Shown piece by piece: positions 15,001 to 22,866 of a stretch of 32,667 bases of DNA. The first letter of the stretch is position 1, and each line of letters begins with the position of its first letter. The position numbers and the translations under genes were made by a program. Under the pieces are notes generated by a model, which had not been told where the DNA came from, made no database searches, and saw only the letters and a program-made list of their open reading frames with translations. Location of the stretch: the NCBI GenBank assembly GCA_017473105.1, contig JAFUNE010000004.1, forward strand, positions 1 to 32,667, written 5' to 3'. Origin of the DNA: Bacilli bacterium (lineage in GTDB: Bacteria > Bacillota_I > Bacilli_A > RF39 > UBA660).

Positions 15001-15756
15001 ATGAAATCTAAGAATATAAAAAGATTTATCATAATAGCATTAATAGTAGTTGTATATTTTTTTGTATACAAAGAAATAATGGTTATAAAGTATACTCAAA
15101 AGCCAGATATAACTGAATATGCAAAAGGTATACTTGAAAAATACAAAGAACCTGATACAATAAAAATAGAAAAATTAGATGCTAAAGATTACATAGAATA
15201 CAAAACAGTAAAAATAAGAAATGATTTTTCTAAATATGAAAAAATCGAATCTAGTTCAAATTCATTACAATATGTGTTAAATGAAAATGGATCAATGAAA
15301 AAAATGTTTTCCATTGGTGAAGCACTTACATATATTGAATTATACACAGAAGGTTACAAAATAAAAAATGAAAATGTAACAAATGAAACAGATTCAAATG
15401 AAAAAACAACACTATATACAAAAGATGAAATGTATAATTATTTAAAAGAAAATGATGTTACTGACGATAATGAGTTATTTAAATTTATAATTAAAAATTT
15501 CGATAATAAAAACAATTTATTAACAAGTAACTCTAAAATGAAAGAAAATCTATACACAAAAGAATATGTTGTAAACATTATGCCAAGAGTAAAAGCATAT
15601 CATATTTTATCAGGTGATATTAATGGATTCATGTTTGAACTAATCAATGGTGGATTTGAAGTACACTTTGACAAATATGCAATAGTAACAATTGGGTTAA
15701 AAAAAGAAGAAGTAATAGAATTAGTAAGGACTATAAAAATAAATGAAGAAAAATAA
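15001..15756 (+). CDS. Membrane-anchored extracellular protein of unknown function
   Basis: I do not recognise this 251-residue protein. A basic N-terminus (MKSKNIKR) and one helix at about residues 9-24, with no lipobox Cys, suggest an uncleaved anchor with the remainder outside. The exported part is Lys/Glu/Asn-rich, has no Cys, and contains a disordered NENVTNETDSNEKTT stretch in the middle. Its last 14 bases overlap the RluA-type gene, so it is probably the first gene of a three-gene transcript. A role at the cell surface is inferred from topology only. Confidence 0.65.
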   Translation: MKSKNIKRFIIIALIVVVYFFVYKEIMVIKYTQKPDITEYAKGILEKYKEPDTIKIEKLDAKDYIEYKTVKIRNDFSKYEKIESSSNSLQYVLNENGSMKKMFSIGEALTYIELYTEGYKIKNENVTNETDSNEKTTLYTKDEMYNYLKENDVTDDNELFKFIIKNFDNKNNLLTSNSKMKENLYTKEYVVNIMPRVKAYHILSGDINGFMFELINGGFEVHFDKYAIVTIGLKKEEVIELVRTIKINEEK

Positions 15757-16420
15757 AAAAGGAAAATTAGATATCTTATTTGAAGATAAACATGTACTTA
15801 TTGTAAATAAAAAAGGCGGTCTACCTACAATAAAAAGTGAAAATTGCAAAGGTAATTTGTATTCACAAGTATATGATTATTTACATAAAAAGAATCAAAG
15901 AGTATTTGTAGTACACAGACTAGATAAAGATACAAGTGGAATTGTAGTATTTGCAAAAAGTGAAAAAGTAAAAAATATTTTGCAAGATAATTGGGATAAT
16001 GTTATAAGAAATTATATTGCAGTGGTACATGGAAAAACAAAAGAAAAAGATATTATTACATCCTACATAAAAGAAACAAAAACATTATTAAGTTATTCAA
16101 CAAATGATAAATCAGGAAAATTTGCTAAAACAACATATGAAAGAATAATGGAAAATAAAAGTTATACTTTACTGAAAATAAATATTCAAACAGGCAGAAA
16201 AAATCAAATAAGACTTCACATGAAAGATAATAAAACACCTATACTAGGTGATAGAAAATATGGAAAAAAAGATGGATATAGAAACATGATGTTACTTGCA
16301 AATCAAATTAAGTTTACACATCCAATTACAAAAAAAGAAATAAATATAGATTTAAATATACCTGAAAATTATGTTAAAATATTTAAAGGAGATAAGTATG
16401 AAGGAAGAAAAGAATTATAG
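15743..16420 (+). CDS. RluA-family pseudouridine synthase
   Basis: A 225-residue enzyme that isomerises uridine to pseudouridine in rRNA or tRNA. The catalytic motif HRLDKDTSGIVVF has the nucleophile at D61, and later signatures include RNYIAVVHG, TGRKNQIRLH and ILGDRKYG. There is no N-terminal S4 domain, as in the shorter RluA, RluC or TruC-like members. The start overlaps the previous gene by 14 bases and relies on AAGGA near 15726. The target base cannot be assigned. It overlaps the next gene as well. Confidence 0.9.
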   Translation: MKKNKKGKLDILFEDKHVLIVNKKGGLPTIKSENCKGNLYSQVYDYLHKKNQRVFVVHRLDKDTSGIVVFAKSEKVKNILQDNWDNVIRNYIAVVHGKTKEKDIITSYIKETKTLLSYSTNDKSGKFAKTTYERIMENKSYTLLKINIQTGRKNQIRLHMKDNKTPILGDRKYGKKDGYRNMMLLANQIKFTHPITKKEINIDLNIPENYVKIFKGDKYEGRKEL

Positions 16421-16934
16421 AATATATATAGTTTTGTCACAAACATATTCAGTACTTGCAAGAACAATTAAAAGTATTACGCATGAAAAATATTCTCATA
16501 TAAGTATTTCATTTGATGAAAATTGTGATGAAATGTACTCATTTGGAAGAAAATGGAGATACTTTCCATTCTATGGAATATTTAAAAGAGAAAAATTAGA
16601 TGAAGGACTATTTCTAAATAAAAATGCTCATATGGCAATATATGAAATACATGTAACAAAAGAACAATTAGAAAATGCTAAAAAGAGAATCAAAGAAATA
16701 GAAAAAGAAAATAATGGTTACAATATAGCTGGTTTATTACTTGCTTATTTCAAAATAAAACTTCACAGAAACAAATACTATTGTTCAGAATTTGTCTATG
16801 AAGTATTGTCGAGCGATGGAGTGGATATCATCGAAAGAGATGATAAAATATTCCAACCAGAAGAATTAATAAATAGAGTAATTGACAGCGTACAAAATAG
16901 TTTAATATATAAAGGAGAAATTAAGGATTTTTAA
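16398..16934 (+). CDS. YiiX/YebB-like permuted papain-fold hydrolase
   Basis: The product is 178 residues with no signal peptide. The pattern is that of the circularly permuted NlpC/P60-like group: the catalytic His is N-terminal in YSHISISF (H34) and the Cys is C-terminal in NKYYCSEFVYEVL (C129). Members are thought to be thiol amidases or lipid-acting enzymes, and the substrate is not known here. AAAGGAG (16385-16391) fixes ATG 16398, inside the end of the pseudouridine synthase gene. Its 3' end overlaps the convergent sortase gene by 14 bases. Confidence 0.75.
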   Translation: MKEEKNYRIYIVLSQTYSVLARTIKSITHEKYSHISISFDENCDEMYSFGRKWRYFPFYGIFKREKLDEGLFLNKNAHMAIYEIHVTKEQLENAKKRIKEIEKENNGYNIAGLLLAYFKIKLHRNKYYCSEFVYEVLSSDGVDIIERDDKIFQPEELINRVIDSVQNSLIYKGEIKDF

Positions 16935-17745
16935 TTTCTTTTTTTATTAGCTTAGCATGTAAAACAAGTTTTTCATTTTCTCCATAACAAGTAGATAATG
17001 TAAGAATTGTATCACTTGTATTTATATTTACATTAAAATTGTAAACAGAACGTTTTAATGATTTATCAATATATTTTTGAAAATCATTTTCATTATTAAA
17101 ATTTACAGTAATATAATATGGTTCAGTTTTAATGTGGTAAATACTAAAAACTTGCCACAAAGTATTTTGTTTAGGAGTGGAAATTTTAACAATGCGGTTA
17201 TCGATATTGTTAAACCATTCTTTTTTTAATGTATTTCTAAGAGAACCAAACATAGTTTTATCGATTCTTGCATGTCCATAAATAATATTATTTTTACTTA
17301 AATTATTTATATCATTTCTATAATCCAAAAATATCCATCCAGCATCATTATACTTTTTATCAAAAGAATGATTTAAATAAAATTTATTGTCATTTGCTTG
17401 TACAAAAGGATAGTCAATATTAGTTCCAGGAACATTTATCCATCCAACTACATCATTATTTTGATTAAATAAGTTATCAATATTAACATTCATTAAATTC
17501 ATTTTTGCGTAATACCAGTAATTACTATCATCTTTTTCATCATCACTACTTATCAAAATAGTGTTTACCTGATTATCATTAACCTCTGAAATATTAACCA
17601 TATTTTGTAATTCATTTGATTTTTCAAGAGTTTTTCTATTTTCTTTATCCCATTTAATAATATTTAAAAAACTATTTAAAAATATTATTAAACAAGTTAT
17701 AAACAATAATATAAAAAATGTATTAATCGTATTTCTTTTCCTCAT
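16921..17745 (-). CDS. srtB: Class B sortase
   Basis: A 274-residue sortase with an N-terminal anchor (about residues 8-29) and an exported catalytic domain. Class B features are DVVGWINVPGTNIDYPFVQ, IYGHARIDKTMFGSL (catalytic H158) and TLSTCYGENEKLVLHAKLI (C253). The position usually held by the catalytic Arg just before the final strand is Lys (K259), and the C-to-K spacing is short (6 residues). It may attach surface proteins to the wall or build pili, but no sorting-signal protein is visible in the window. A -10 TATAAT ends only eight bases before the ATG and no Shine-Dalgarno is visible, so a leaderless transcript is possible. It follows the PBP gene by 39 bases. Confidence 0.88.
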   Translation of the reverse strand: MRKRNTINTFFILLFITCLIIFLNSFLNIIKWDKENRKTLEKSNELQNMVNISEVNDNQVNTILISSDDEKDDSNYWYYAKMNLMNVNIDNLFNQNNDVVGWINVPGTNIDYPFVQANDNKFYLNHSFDKKYNDAGWIFLDYRNDINNLSKNNIIYGHARIDKTMFGSLRNTLKKEWFNNIDNRIVKISTPKQNTLWQVFSIYHIKTEPYYITVNFNNENDFQKYIDKSLKRSVYNFNVNINTSDTILTLSTCYGENEKLVLHAKLIKKEIKNP

Positions 17746-17753
17746 TGCAAAGT

Positions 17754-17759
17754 ATTATA
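17754..17759 (-). promoter_or_regulatory. Possible leaderless promoter of sortase gene
   Basis: TATAAT on the minus strand lies eight bases upstream of the sortase ATG, which would put the transcript start at or next to the A of ATG. A weak TTTATT occupies the -35 position (17777-17782). Read-through from the PBP gene is the alternative. Confidence 0.4.
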
Positions 17760-17784
17760 AACTATAACATAAAAAAAATAAATA

Positions 17785-19869
17785 CTAAGGAAGAATATTT
17801 ATAGGAATTTCCTCAGTAATTATTTCTTCTGTAATAGGTTCAGGATAGTAATAGTCACTTGATACGCGAGTAGGTTGAGTCCCTTTTATAAATAAATGTG
17901 TTTGTATTTTTGAAGACGGAGTAGTTGAATTTGGTAACTTAGGTGGATTACTTCCAACAACCACCTTTGAAGTTACAATACCACTAGGTCTATCAAATCT
18001 TGAATTTTTTTCCATAATATTGTTTACAATTTTCTTTTGTATTTTAGTTCTTTCACTCCAAGCATGAGAAGAAGTATTATATGTTTTCTTTGTTAACTCA
18101 TCATATCCATACCAAATTGCGACAGAATAGTCTGGACTAAAAGTTACAGTCCAAGCATCTTGGATTACATTTGTACTAAGACCTAAACTTTTAAGACGAT
18201 TTGAGTCATAACTACTAGTTCCAGTTTTAGTAGCTATATCTGTACCACTTACTTTGACACCCGAATTAGTAGCTTTCTTAAGCATATAAGAAATCATATA
18301 TGCTGTGGTTTCTTTCATAGCCCTTTTTTTATTAAAATTAAACTCTTCAACATTTTCATTTTTACCATCTTTATAAACTATTTTGGTAATACTATGTGGT
18401 TCAGTATAAAATCCACCATTACCAAAGGCAGCATAAGCAGCAGCAAGCTCAACTGGAGAAACTCCAGTAAATCCACCAATAGAATGTGCCTCATTAATAA
18501 AATAGTTGTTTCCTAAATATTCTGGAGTAATTCCAAGAGAAGTAACAAACTTATTAATCTTAGAATTACTTAAAGATTGAAATGCCTGAAGAGCACATGT
18601 ATTTCTTGAACGAACTAAACATTGTTCAAGTGTAAGAAAACCTTGATATTTATTATCTACATTTCTCATTGTACCACCATTAGTGTAACTAACTGGTTTA
18701 TCATAAAATGGAGTATAAGTAGACCAATTTTTATACTCAATTCCAGGTCCATAATCAAAAAGAGGTTTTGCAGTACTACCAGGGTGTCTTGAAATTTGTG
18801 TTGCATAATTTAGTGACATTTCACTATTTTTATTACGCCCAGCACCAACCGCAATAATCGCACCAGTATCATTATCTATAATACCAATTCCTACTTGTAC
18901 TTTATTATCTTTAAATTTATGTGTATTGTAAAAATTATTAATAACATCTTGTTTACTTTTTACCATAGTAGAGTAAATATCCATAGAAACTTCATATGGA
19001 TTATTACCAGTTCTATCAATAACTTCTTGAACAACAGTATCTATAAATCCCTGATATATATTTACATCATAATTTCTATCAACTAAATAATTTTTTATAT
19101 CAGTAAGTTTTGCATTATGAGCAATATTTTCAGTTATATATCCGTGTCTAAGCATTAAATCAATTACTTCATTTTTTCTAACATTAGTTTTTTCAGGATT
19201 TACATATGGATCATATTCACCAGGAGCTTGAAACATACCAGCTATCATTGCAGCTTCAACTAAATTTAAATCCGAAACATCTTTACCAAAATAAACCTCA
19301 CTTGCCATTTGAACACCATATGTTCCACCACCAAGATAAGGTGCATTAACATAAAACTCAATAATTTCTTTTTTGTTATAATCTTTTTCAATTTTGAAAA
19401 TAGACATATAAATATCAGTAAACTTACGAACTATACCAGTAAATCCATCAGCATCGAAACTTGTATATGTATTCTTTGATATTTGCATAGTTAAGGTAGA
19501 AGCACCACCTATATTATTACCAGCCACATAACTTACACTTGCTTTCATAAATCGTGGAATATCAAGTCCATTATGCATAAAAAATCTAGAGTCTTCAGTA
19601 GCAATAATAGAATCTATTAAAACTTGTGGTAACTCTTCATAACTAACAATATGTCTTTTTTCACTTCCTATAGTTGTAATTAAATCACCTTTAGAATCAT
19701 ATATATTTGAAGATTCTTTTTTATATAAAAGGTTGCTATCAAATTCAGGAGCGGTATAATATACATAAGTAAAAAAAGACAAAGTAAACATAATTAAAAA
19801 CAATATCATGAATAATATTATTTTAGTTAAACGTTTTATATTTTTTTTCTCATTTGTAGTCTTCTTCAT
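17785..19869 (-). CDS. pbp1: Class A penicillin-binding protein (transglycosylase/transpeptidase)
   Basis: A 694-residue bifunctional enzyme that polymerises and cross-links peptidoglycan outside the membrane. It has a membrane helix at about 15-38, then the GT51 domain with ATEDSRFFMHNGLD (catalytic E92), GGASTLTMQ (121-129) and NAPYLGGGTYGV. The transpeptidase domain follows with PGSTAKPL (S365, K368), SRN (421-423) and KTGTS (548-552). The Ser/Pro-rich tail ends in an acidic TEEIITEEIP stretch. No PASTA or FN3 domain is present. On the minus strand it leads to the sortase gene, so polymerisation and protein attachment to the wall may be co-expressed. Confidence 0.95.
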   Translation of the reverse strand: MKKTTNEKKNIKRLTKIILFMILFLIMFTLSFFTYVYYTAPEFDSNLLYKKESSNIYDSKGDLITTIGSEKRHIVSYEELPQVLIDSIIATEDSRFFMHNGLDIPRFMKASVSYVAGNNIGGASTLTMQISKNTYTSFDADGFTGIVRKFTDIYMSIFKIEKDYNKKEIIEFYVNAPYLGGGTYGVQMASEVYFGKDVSDLNLVEAAMIAGMFQAPGEYDPYVNPEKTNVRKNEVIDLMLRHGYITENIAHNAKLTDIKNYLVDRNYDVNIYQGFIDTVVQEVIDRTGNNPYEVSMDIYSTMVKSKQDVINNFYNTHKFKDNKVQVGIGIIDNDTGAIIAVGAGRNKNSEMSLNYATQISRHPGSTAKPLFDYGPGIEYKNWSTYTPFYDKPVSYTNGGTMRNVDNKYQGFLTLEQCLVRSRNTCALQAFQSLSNSKINKFVTSLGITPEYLGNNYFINEAHSIGGFTGVSPVELAAAYAAFGNGGFYTEPHSITKIVYKDGKNENVEEFNFNKKRAMKETTAYMISYMLKKATNSGVKVSGTDIATKTGTSSYDSNRLKSLGLSTNVIQDAWTVTFSPDYSVAIWYGYDELTKKTYNTSSHAWSERTKIQKKIVNNIMEKNSRFDRPSGIVTSKVVVGSNPPKLPNSTTPSSKIQTHLFIKGTQPTRVSSDYYYPEPITEEIITEEIPINILP

Positions 19870-19945
19870 CTCATCCTCACATTAATTCTATCATATTATT
19901 AGTATGTTTATAACTAAATTTTTAATACATTATAAAATTAGTAAA

Positions 19946-19974
19946 TTTACAATGAATTATTAAAATGATATAAT
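19946..19974 (+). promoter_or_regulatory. Promoter of lipid kinase gene
   Basis: TTTACA (19946-19951), a 17-base spacer and TGATATAAT (19966-19974). Confidence 0.6.
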
Positions 19975-19994
19975 TATATGAAAGGGATGATAAG

Positions 19995-20930
19995 ATGTTA
20001 AAATGTGTAGTTATTTATAATCCTAATAGTGGTAGATTATCAAATAGAAATGACATAAAAAAGGTTTATCATATATTAGAAAATTATGGTTATGAAACAG
20101 AAATTAAGTATACAGAATACAAAGGTCATGCAAAAGAAATTACTAAAAGTTTAAAAAATGTAGATCTTCTTATTTGTGCCGGTGGAGATGGAACTTTAAA
20201 TGAAGTAATATCTGGTAATATTGAAAGAAAAAATAAAATATTATTAGGTCACTTACCACTAGGAAGCGTAAATGATGTAGCACATATGCATGGAATGACA
20301 AATAGTACAACAAACAACTTAGTTATGTTATTAAATGGAGTAGAAAAGAATATTGATGTATGTCTTATCAATAATGAAACATTTGTATATGTAGCATGTA
20401 TGGGAGCATTTGTAGATATATCATATTCAACCCCAAGAAAATTAAAAGAAAAATATGGAAGACTAGCATATATTATTTATGGTATACAACAATTAAGACA
20501 AAATCTTCAATTCTATAATGTAAAATATGAAGTAGATGGAGTAGTTCATGAAAAACAATTCTCTTTTATATTTATAACAAATAGTAGTAGAATTGCCGGA
20601 GTGGAAAATATATATGATGACGTTAAACTTGATGATAATAAATTTGAAGTATTAATGTGTGACATAAAAAATAAAATGGATATTTTAAAAGCAGTTTACA
20701 ATTTAAAGAGAAAAGATATTAGCGAAATCAAAAACTTTACATATTTTAAAACAGACAAAATAAAACTAGAATTTGATGAAGTACCACCTTCATGGTGTAT
20801 TGATGGAGATGAGCTTGTACACGATAAAAAAGAGTTTGTTATATCAATAAATAAAGATAACAATATGCTTTTACCAACAAAAAATATAAATAAATTATTT
20901 GAAGAAACTGAAACTTTTAATGAAAATTAA
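19995..20930 (+). CDS. dgkB: Diacylglycerol kinase-family lipid kinase
   Basis: A 311-residue soluble lipid kinase of the DagK/YegS group, which phosphorylates diacylglycerol to phosphatidic acid and so recycles lipid released during teichoic acid synthesis. The ATP-binding loop is CAGGDGTLNEV (GGDGTLN at 63-69), preceded by YNPNSG (8-13) and followed by LPLGSVNDVA, where the more common form is PxGTxNDxA. The C-terminal domain has the WCIDGDEL segment. AAAGGGATG supports ATG 19995. The symbol is by analogy; sphingolipid-type substrates cannot be excluded. A hairpin terminator overlaps its end. Confidence 0.85.
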   Translation: MLKCVVIYNPNSGRLSNRNDIKKVYHILENYGYETEIKYTEYKGHAKEITKSLKNVDLLICAGGDGTLNEVISGNIERKNKILLGHLPLGSVNDVAHMHGMTNSTTNNLVMLLNGVEKNIDVCLINNETFVYVACMGAFVDISYSTPRKLKEKYGRLAYIIYGIQQLRQNLQFYNVKYEVDGVVHEKQFSFIFITNSSRIAGVENIYDDVKLDDNKFEVLMCDIKNKMDILKAVYNLKRKDISEIKNFTYFKTDKIKLEFDEVPPSWCIDGDELVHDKKEFVISINKDNNMLLPTKNINKLFEETETFNEN

Positions 20931-20940
20931 AAGTTTTTAA
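20911..20940 (+). terminator. Intrinsic terminator after lipid kinase
   Basis: AAACTTTTAAT (20911-20921), loop GAAA and ATTAAAAGTTT (20926-20936) form eleven pairs, all but one A-T, followed by a short T tract. It overlaps the stop codon. Confidence 0.6.
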
Positions 20941-20958
20941 TTTTAAAAAGAAAATATT

Positions 20959-20967
20959 TGATATAAT
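20959..20967 (+). promoter_or_regulatory. Extended -10 promoter of antiporter gene
   Basis: TGATATAAT lies 24 bases upstream of ATG 20992; no convincing -35. Confidence 0.45.
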
Positions 20968-20991
20968 AAAAATAGAGTAGGAGTAAAGAGT

Positions 20992-21954
20992 ATGGAGATG
21001 TTTAAAACAATCGTATTACTGATTATAGGTTTTGTAGTACTTGTTAAAAGTGCCGATATTTTTGTAGATGCAGTAAGTTCTATTGCAACAAATATGAAAT
21101 TATCTAAAATGATGATTGCCTTAACTGTAGCTGCATTCGGAACATGTGCTCCAGAGCTTGCAATATCATTTCAAAGTATAGCAAATGGAACAGGCGATAT
21201 AGCACTTGCTAATGTACTCGGAAGCAATATTGTAAATATTTTGTTAATCGTAGGACTCGCCGCATGTGTTCATCCAATAAGAGTAAAAAGAGATGTTGTA
21301 AAAAAAGAGTTACCAATATTATTATTAGTTACAGCAGCATTTGTAATTTCAGTAATATGTCACTATACAGGAGTAACTACAACAAAAGTTATTTTAGATA
21401 GAAGAGATGGAATATTATTTCTAGTATGTTTCGTAATGTTTATATTTTATATTGTTCAAGTTATCAGAACAAAACAGGGGATATTTGAACAAGAAAAACC
21501 AAAATACGGAATAGTAAAATCAATAATAATAACAATTGTATGCTGTGGATTGATAATACTTTCTAGTGACATTGTAGTTGATAATGCAAAAGTATTAGCA
21601 GAAGCACTACATATAAGTACAAAAATAATTACTATGACAGTTGTAGTAATCGGAACATCGCTTCCAGAAATGACTATGACGGTTGTAGCAGCTAAAAAAG
21701 AGGAATTTGATATTGCACTTGGAAATATAATAGGAACCAATATATTTAATATAGGTGTAGTATTAGGATTACCTTTAGTAATTCACGGAGGATTTTCATC
21801 CCTAGCATTCAACTTAGTAGACATAACAGTTGTATTAATTGCAGCATTTATATTATATATATTTGCTAGAAATGACAAAGTCCTAAGTAAATTTGAAGGT
21901 GCAATAATGATGCTAATATTCGTATCATATTATACATACATAATGATTGCATAA
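20992..21954 (+). CDS. Calcium/sodium antiporter (CaCA family, YrbG-like)
   Basis: A 320-residue integral membrane exchanger with about ten helices in two inverted repeats. The ion-binding alpha motifs are FGTCAPELAIS (50-55 core) in the first half and IGTSLPEMTMT (221-226 core) in the second, each followed by GSN(I) or GTN(I) segments. It probably exports Ca2+ in exchange for Na+ or H+. AGGAG supports ATG 20992. The first repeat has Cys in GTCAPE where Ser is usual. A terminator overlaps its stop. Confidence 0.92.
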   Translation: MEMFKTIVLLIIGFVVLVKSADIFVDAVSSIATNMKLSKMMIALTVAAFGTCAPELAISFQSIANGTGDIALANVLGSNIVNILLIVGLAACVHPIRVKRDVVKKELPILLLVTAAFVISVICHYTGVTTTKVILDRRDGILFLVCFVMFIFYIVQVIRTKQGIFEQEKPKYGIVKSIIITIVCCGLIILSSDIVVDNAKVLAEALHISTKIITMTVVVIGTSLPEMTMTVVAAKKEEFDIALGNIIGTNIFNIGVVLGLPLVIHGGFSSLAFNLVDITVVLIAAFILYIFARNDKVLSKFEGAIMMLIFVSYYTYIMIA

Positions 21955-21987
21955 TGTAGTTTCTTGCATTATCAGTCATTTTTTTTT
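21944..21987 (+). terminator. Intrinsic terminator after antiporter
   Basis: TGATTG-C-ATAATG (21944-21956) pairs with CATTATCAGTCA (21967-21978), one bulged C and one G-U, followed by nine Ts. Confidence 0.75.
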
Positions 21988-22008
21988 ATAATAAAAAAGG
22001 TGATTTAT

Positions 22009-22866
22009 ATGAGAAGCAAATATGCAAAACGTGTTCCAATGACAGGAATGCAACAAATAAGTATAGATTTAAAACCAAATAGAAGTGTAAGTGATGTTTA
22101 TATTAATCATAAAATGGATTTGACAAATTTATGTAAATACATTGAAGAAAAGAAAAAAGATAATCCAGATATAACATATTTCCATGCGTTTTTAGCTGGT
22201 CTTGGAAAACTATATTACAACAGACCGTATTTAAACAGGTTTGTTGCAAACAGACATATGTACGAACATAAAGATGTTATAATTTCTTTTGTAGCAAAAA
22301 TAGCATTTGAAGATGAAGCAGAAGAAATGATGATATTAATTAAAATAGATAAAAAAGATAATATAGATACAATTAGTAAAAAAGTATTAGATAAAGTTAA
22401 TAATATAAGAAAAAATAAAAAAGATAAAATAGATAAAGCCGGAGCAAATAAAGCAATAGATATACTTGGCAAATTACCAAATATAATAAGAATACCAATA
22501 GTAGGTACATTAAAATGGTGTGATAAAAAAGGTGTGCTTCCACTATCGTTAGTTGAAGATAATTTATATTATAGTAGTATTATTGTTTCAAATCTTGGAA
22601 GTATAGGATGTGGAGCAATATTCCATAATATAACAGATTTTGGTAATGCATCAGCACTTGCAACAATGGGTGTTATAAAAGATGAACAAGTTATTATAGA
22701 AGGGAAAAAAGAAATTAGAAAACTTTGCGAGTTTGGGGTTAATCTTGATGAAAGAATTGGTGATGGATTTTACTTCTTAAAATCAATTCAATTATTACAA
22801 TATATTTTTGATAATCCAAAATTACTAGAAGGAGATGCTAATGAAAAAATCGAAATTAAAAAATAA
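22009..22866 (+). CDS. E2/CAT-fold acyltransferase-like protein without lipoyl domain
   Basis: The product is 285 residues and corresponds to the catalytic domain of 2-oxoacid dehydrogenase E2 or chloramphenicol acetyltransferase; lipoyl and subunit-binding domains are absent. Conserved pieces include FHAFLAGLGKLYYNRPYLNR, VSNLGSIGCGAIFHNI and the terminal LDERIGDGFYF. In E2 and CAT enzymes this last motif is (D)HRxxDG or HHAxxDG, with a catalytic His; here it is Glu (E248). AAAGGTGAT fixes ATG 22009, and the frame upstream is only the terminator. It overlaps the acyl-CoA synthetase gene by 26 bases, so acyl transfer from acyl-CoA is likely but with altered chemistry. Not a standard pyruvate dehydrogenase component. 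Confidence 0.75.
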   Translation: MRSKYAKRVPMTGMQQISIDLKPNRSVSDVYINHKMDLTNLCKYIEEKKKDNPDITYFHAFLAGLGKLYYNRPYLNRFVANRHMYEHKDVIISFVAKIAFEDEAEEMMILIKIDKKDNIDTISKKVLDKVNNIRKNKKDKIDKAGANKAIDILGKLPNIIRIPIVGTLKWCDKKGVLPLSLVEDNLYYSSIIVSNLGSIGCGAIFHNITDFGNASALATMGVIKDEQVIIEGKKEIRKLCEFGVNLDERIGDGFYFLKSIQLLQYIFDNPKLLEGDANEKIEIKK

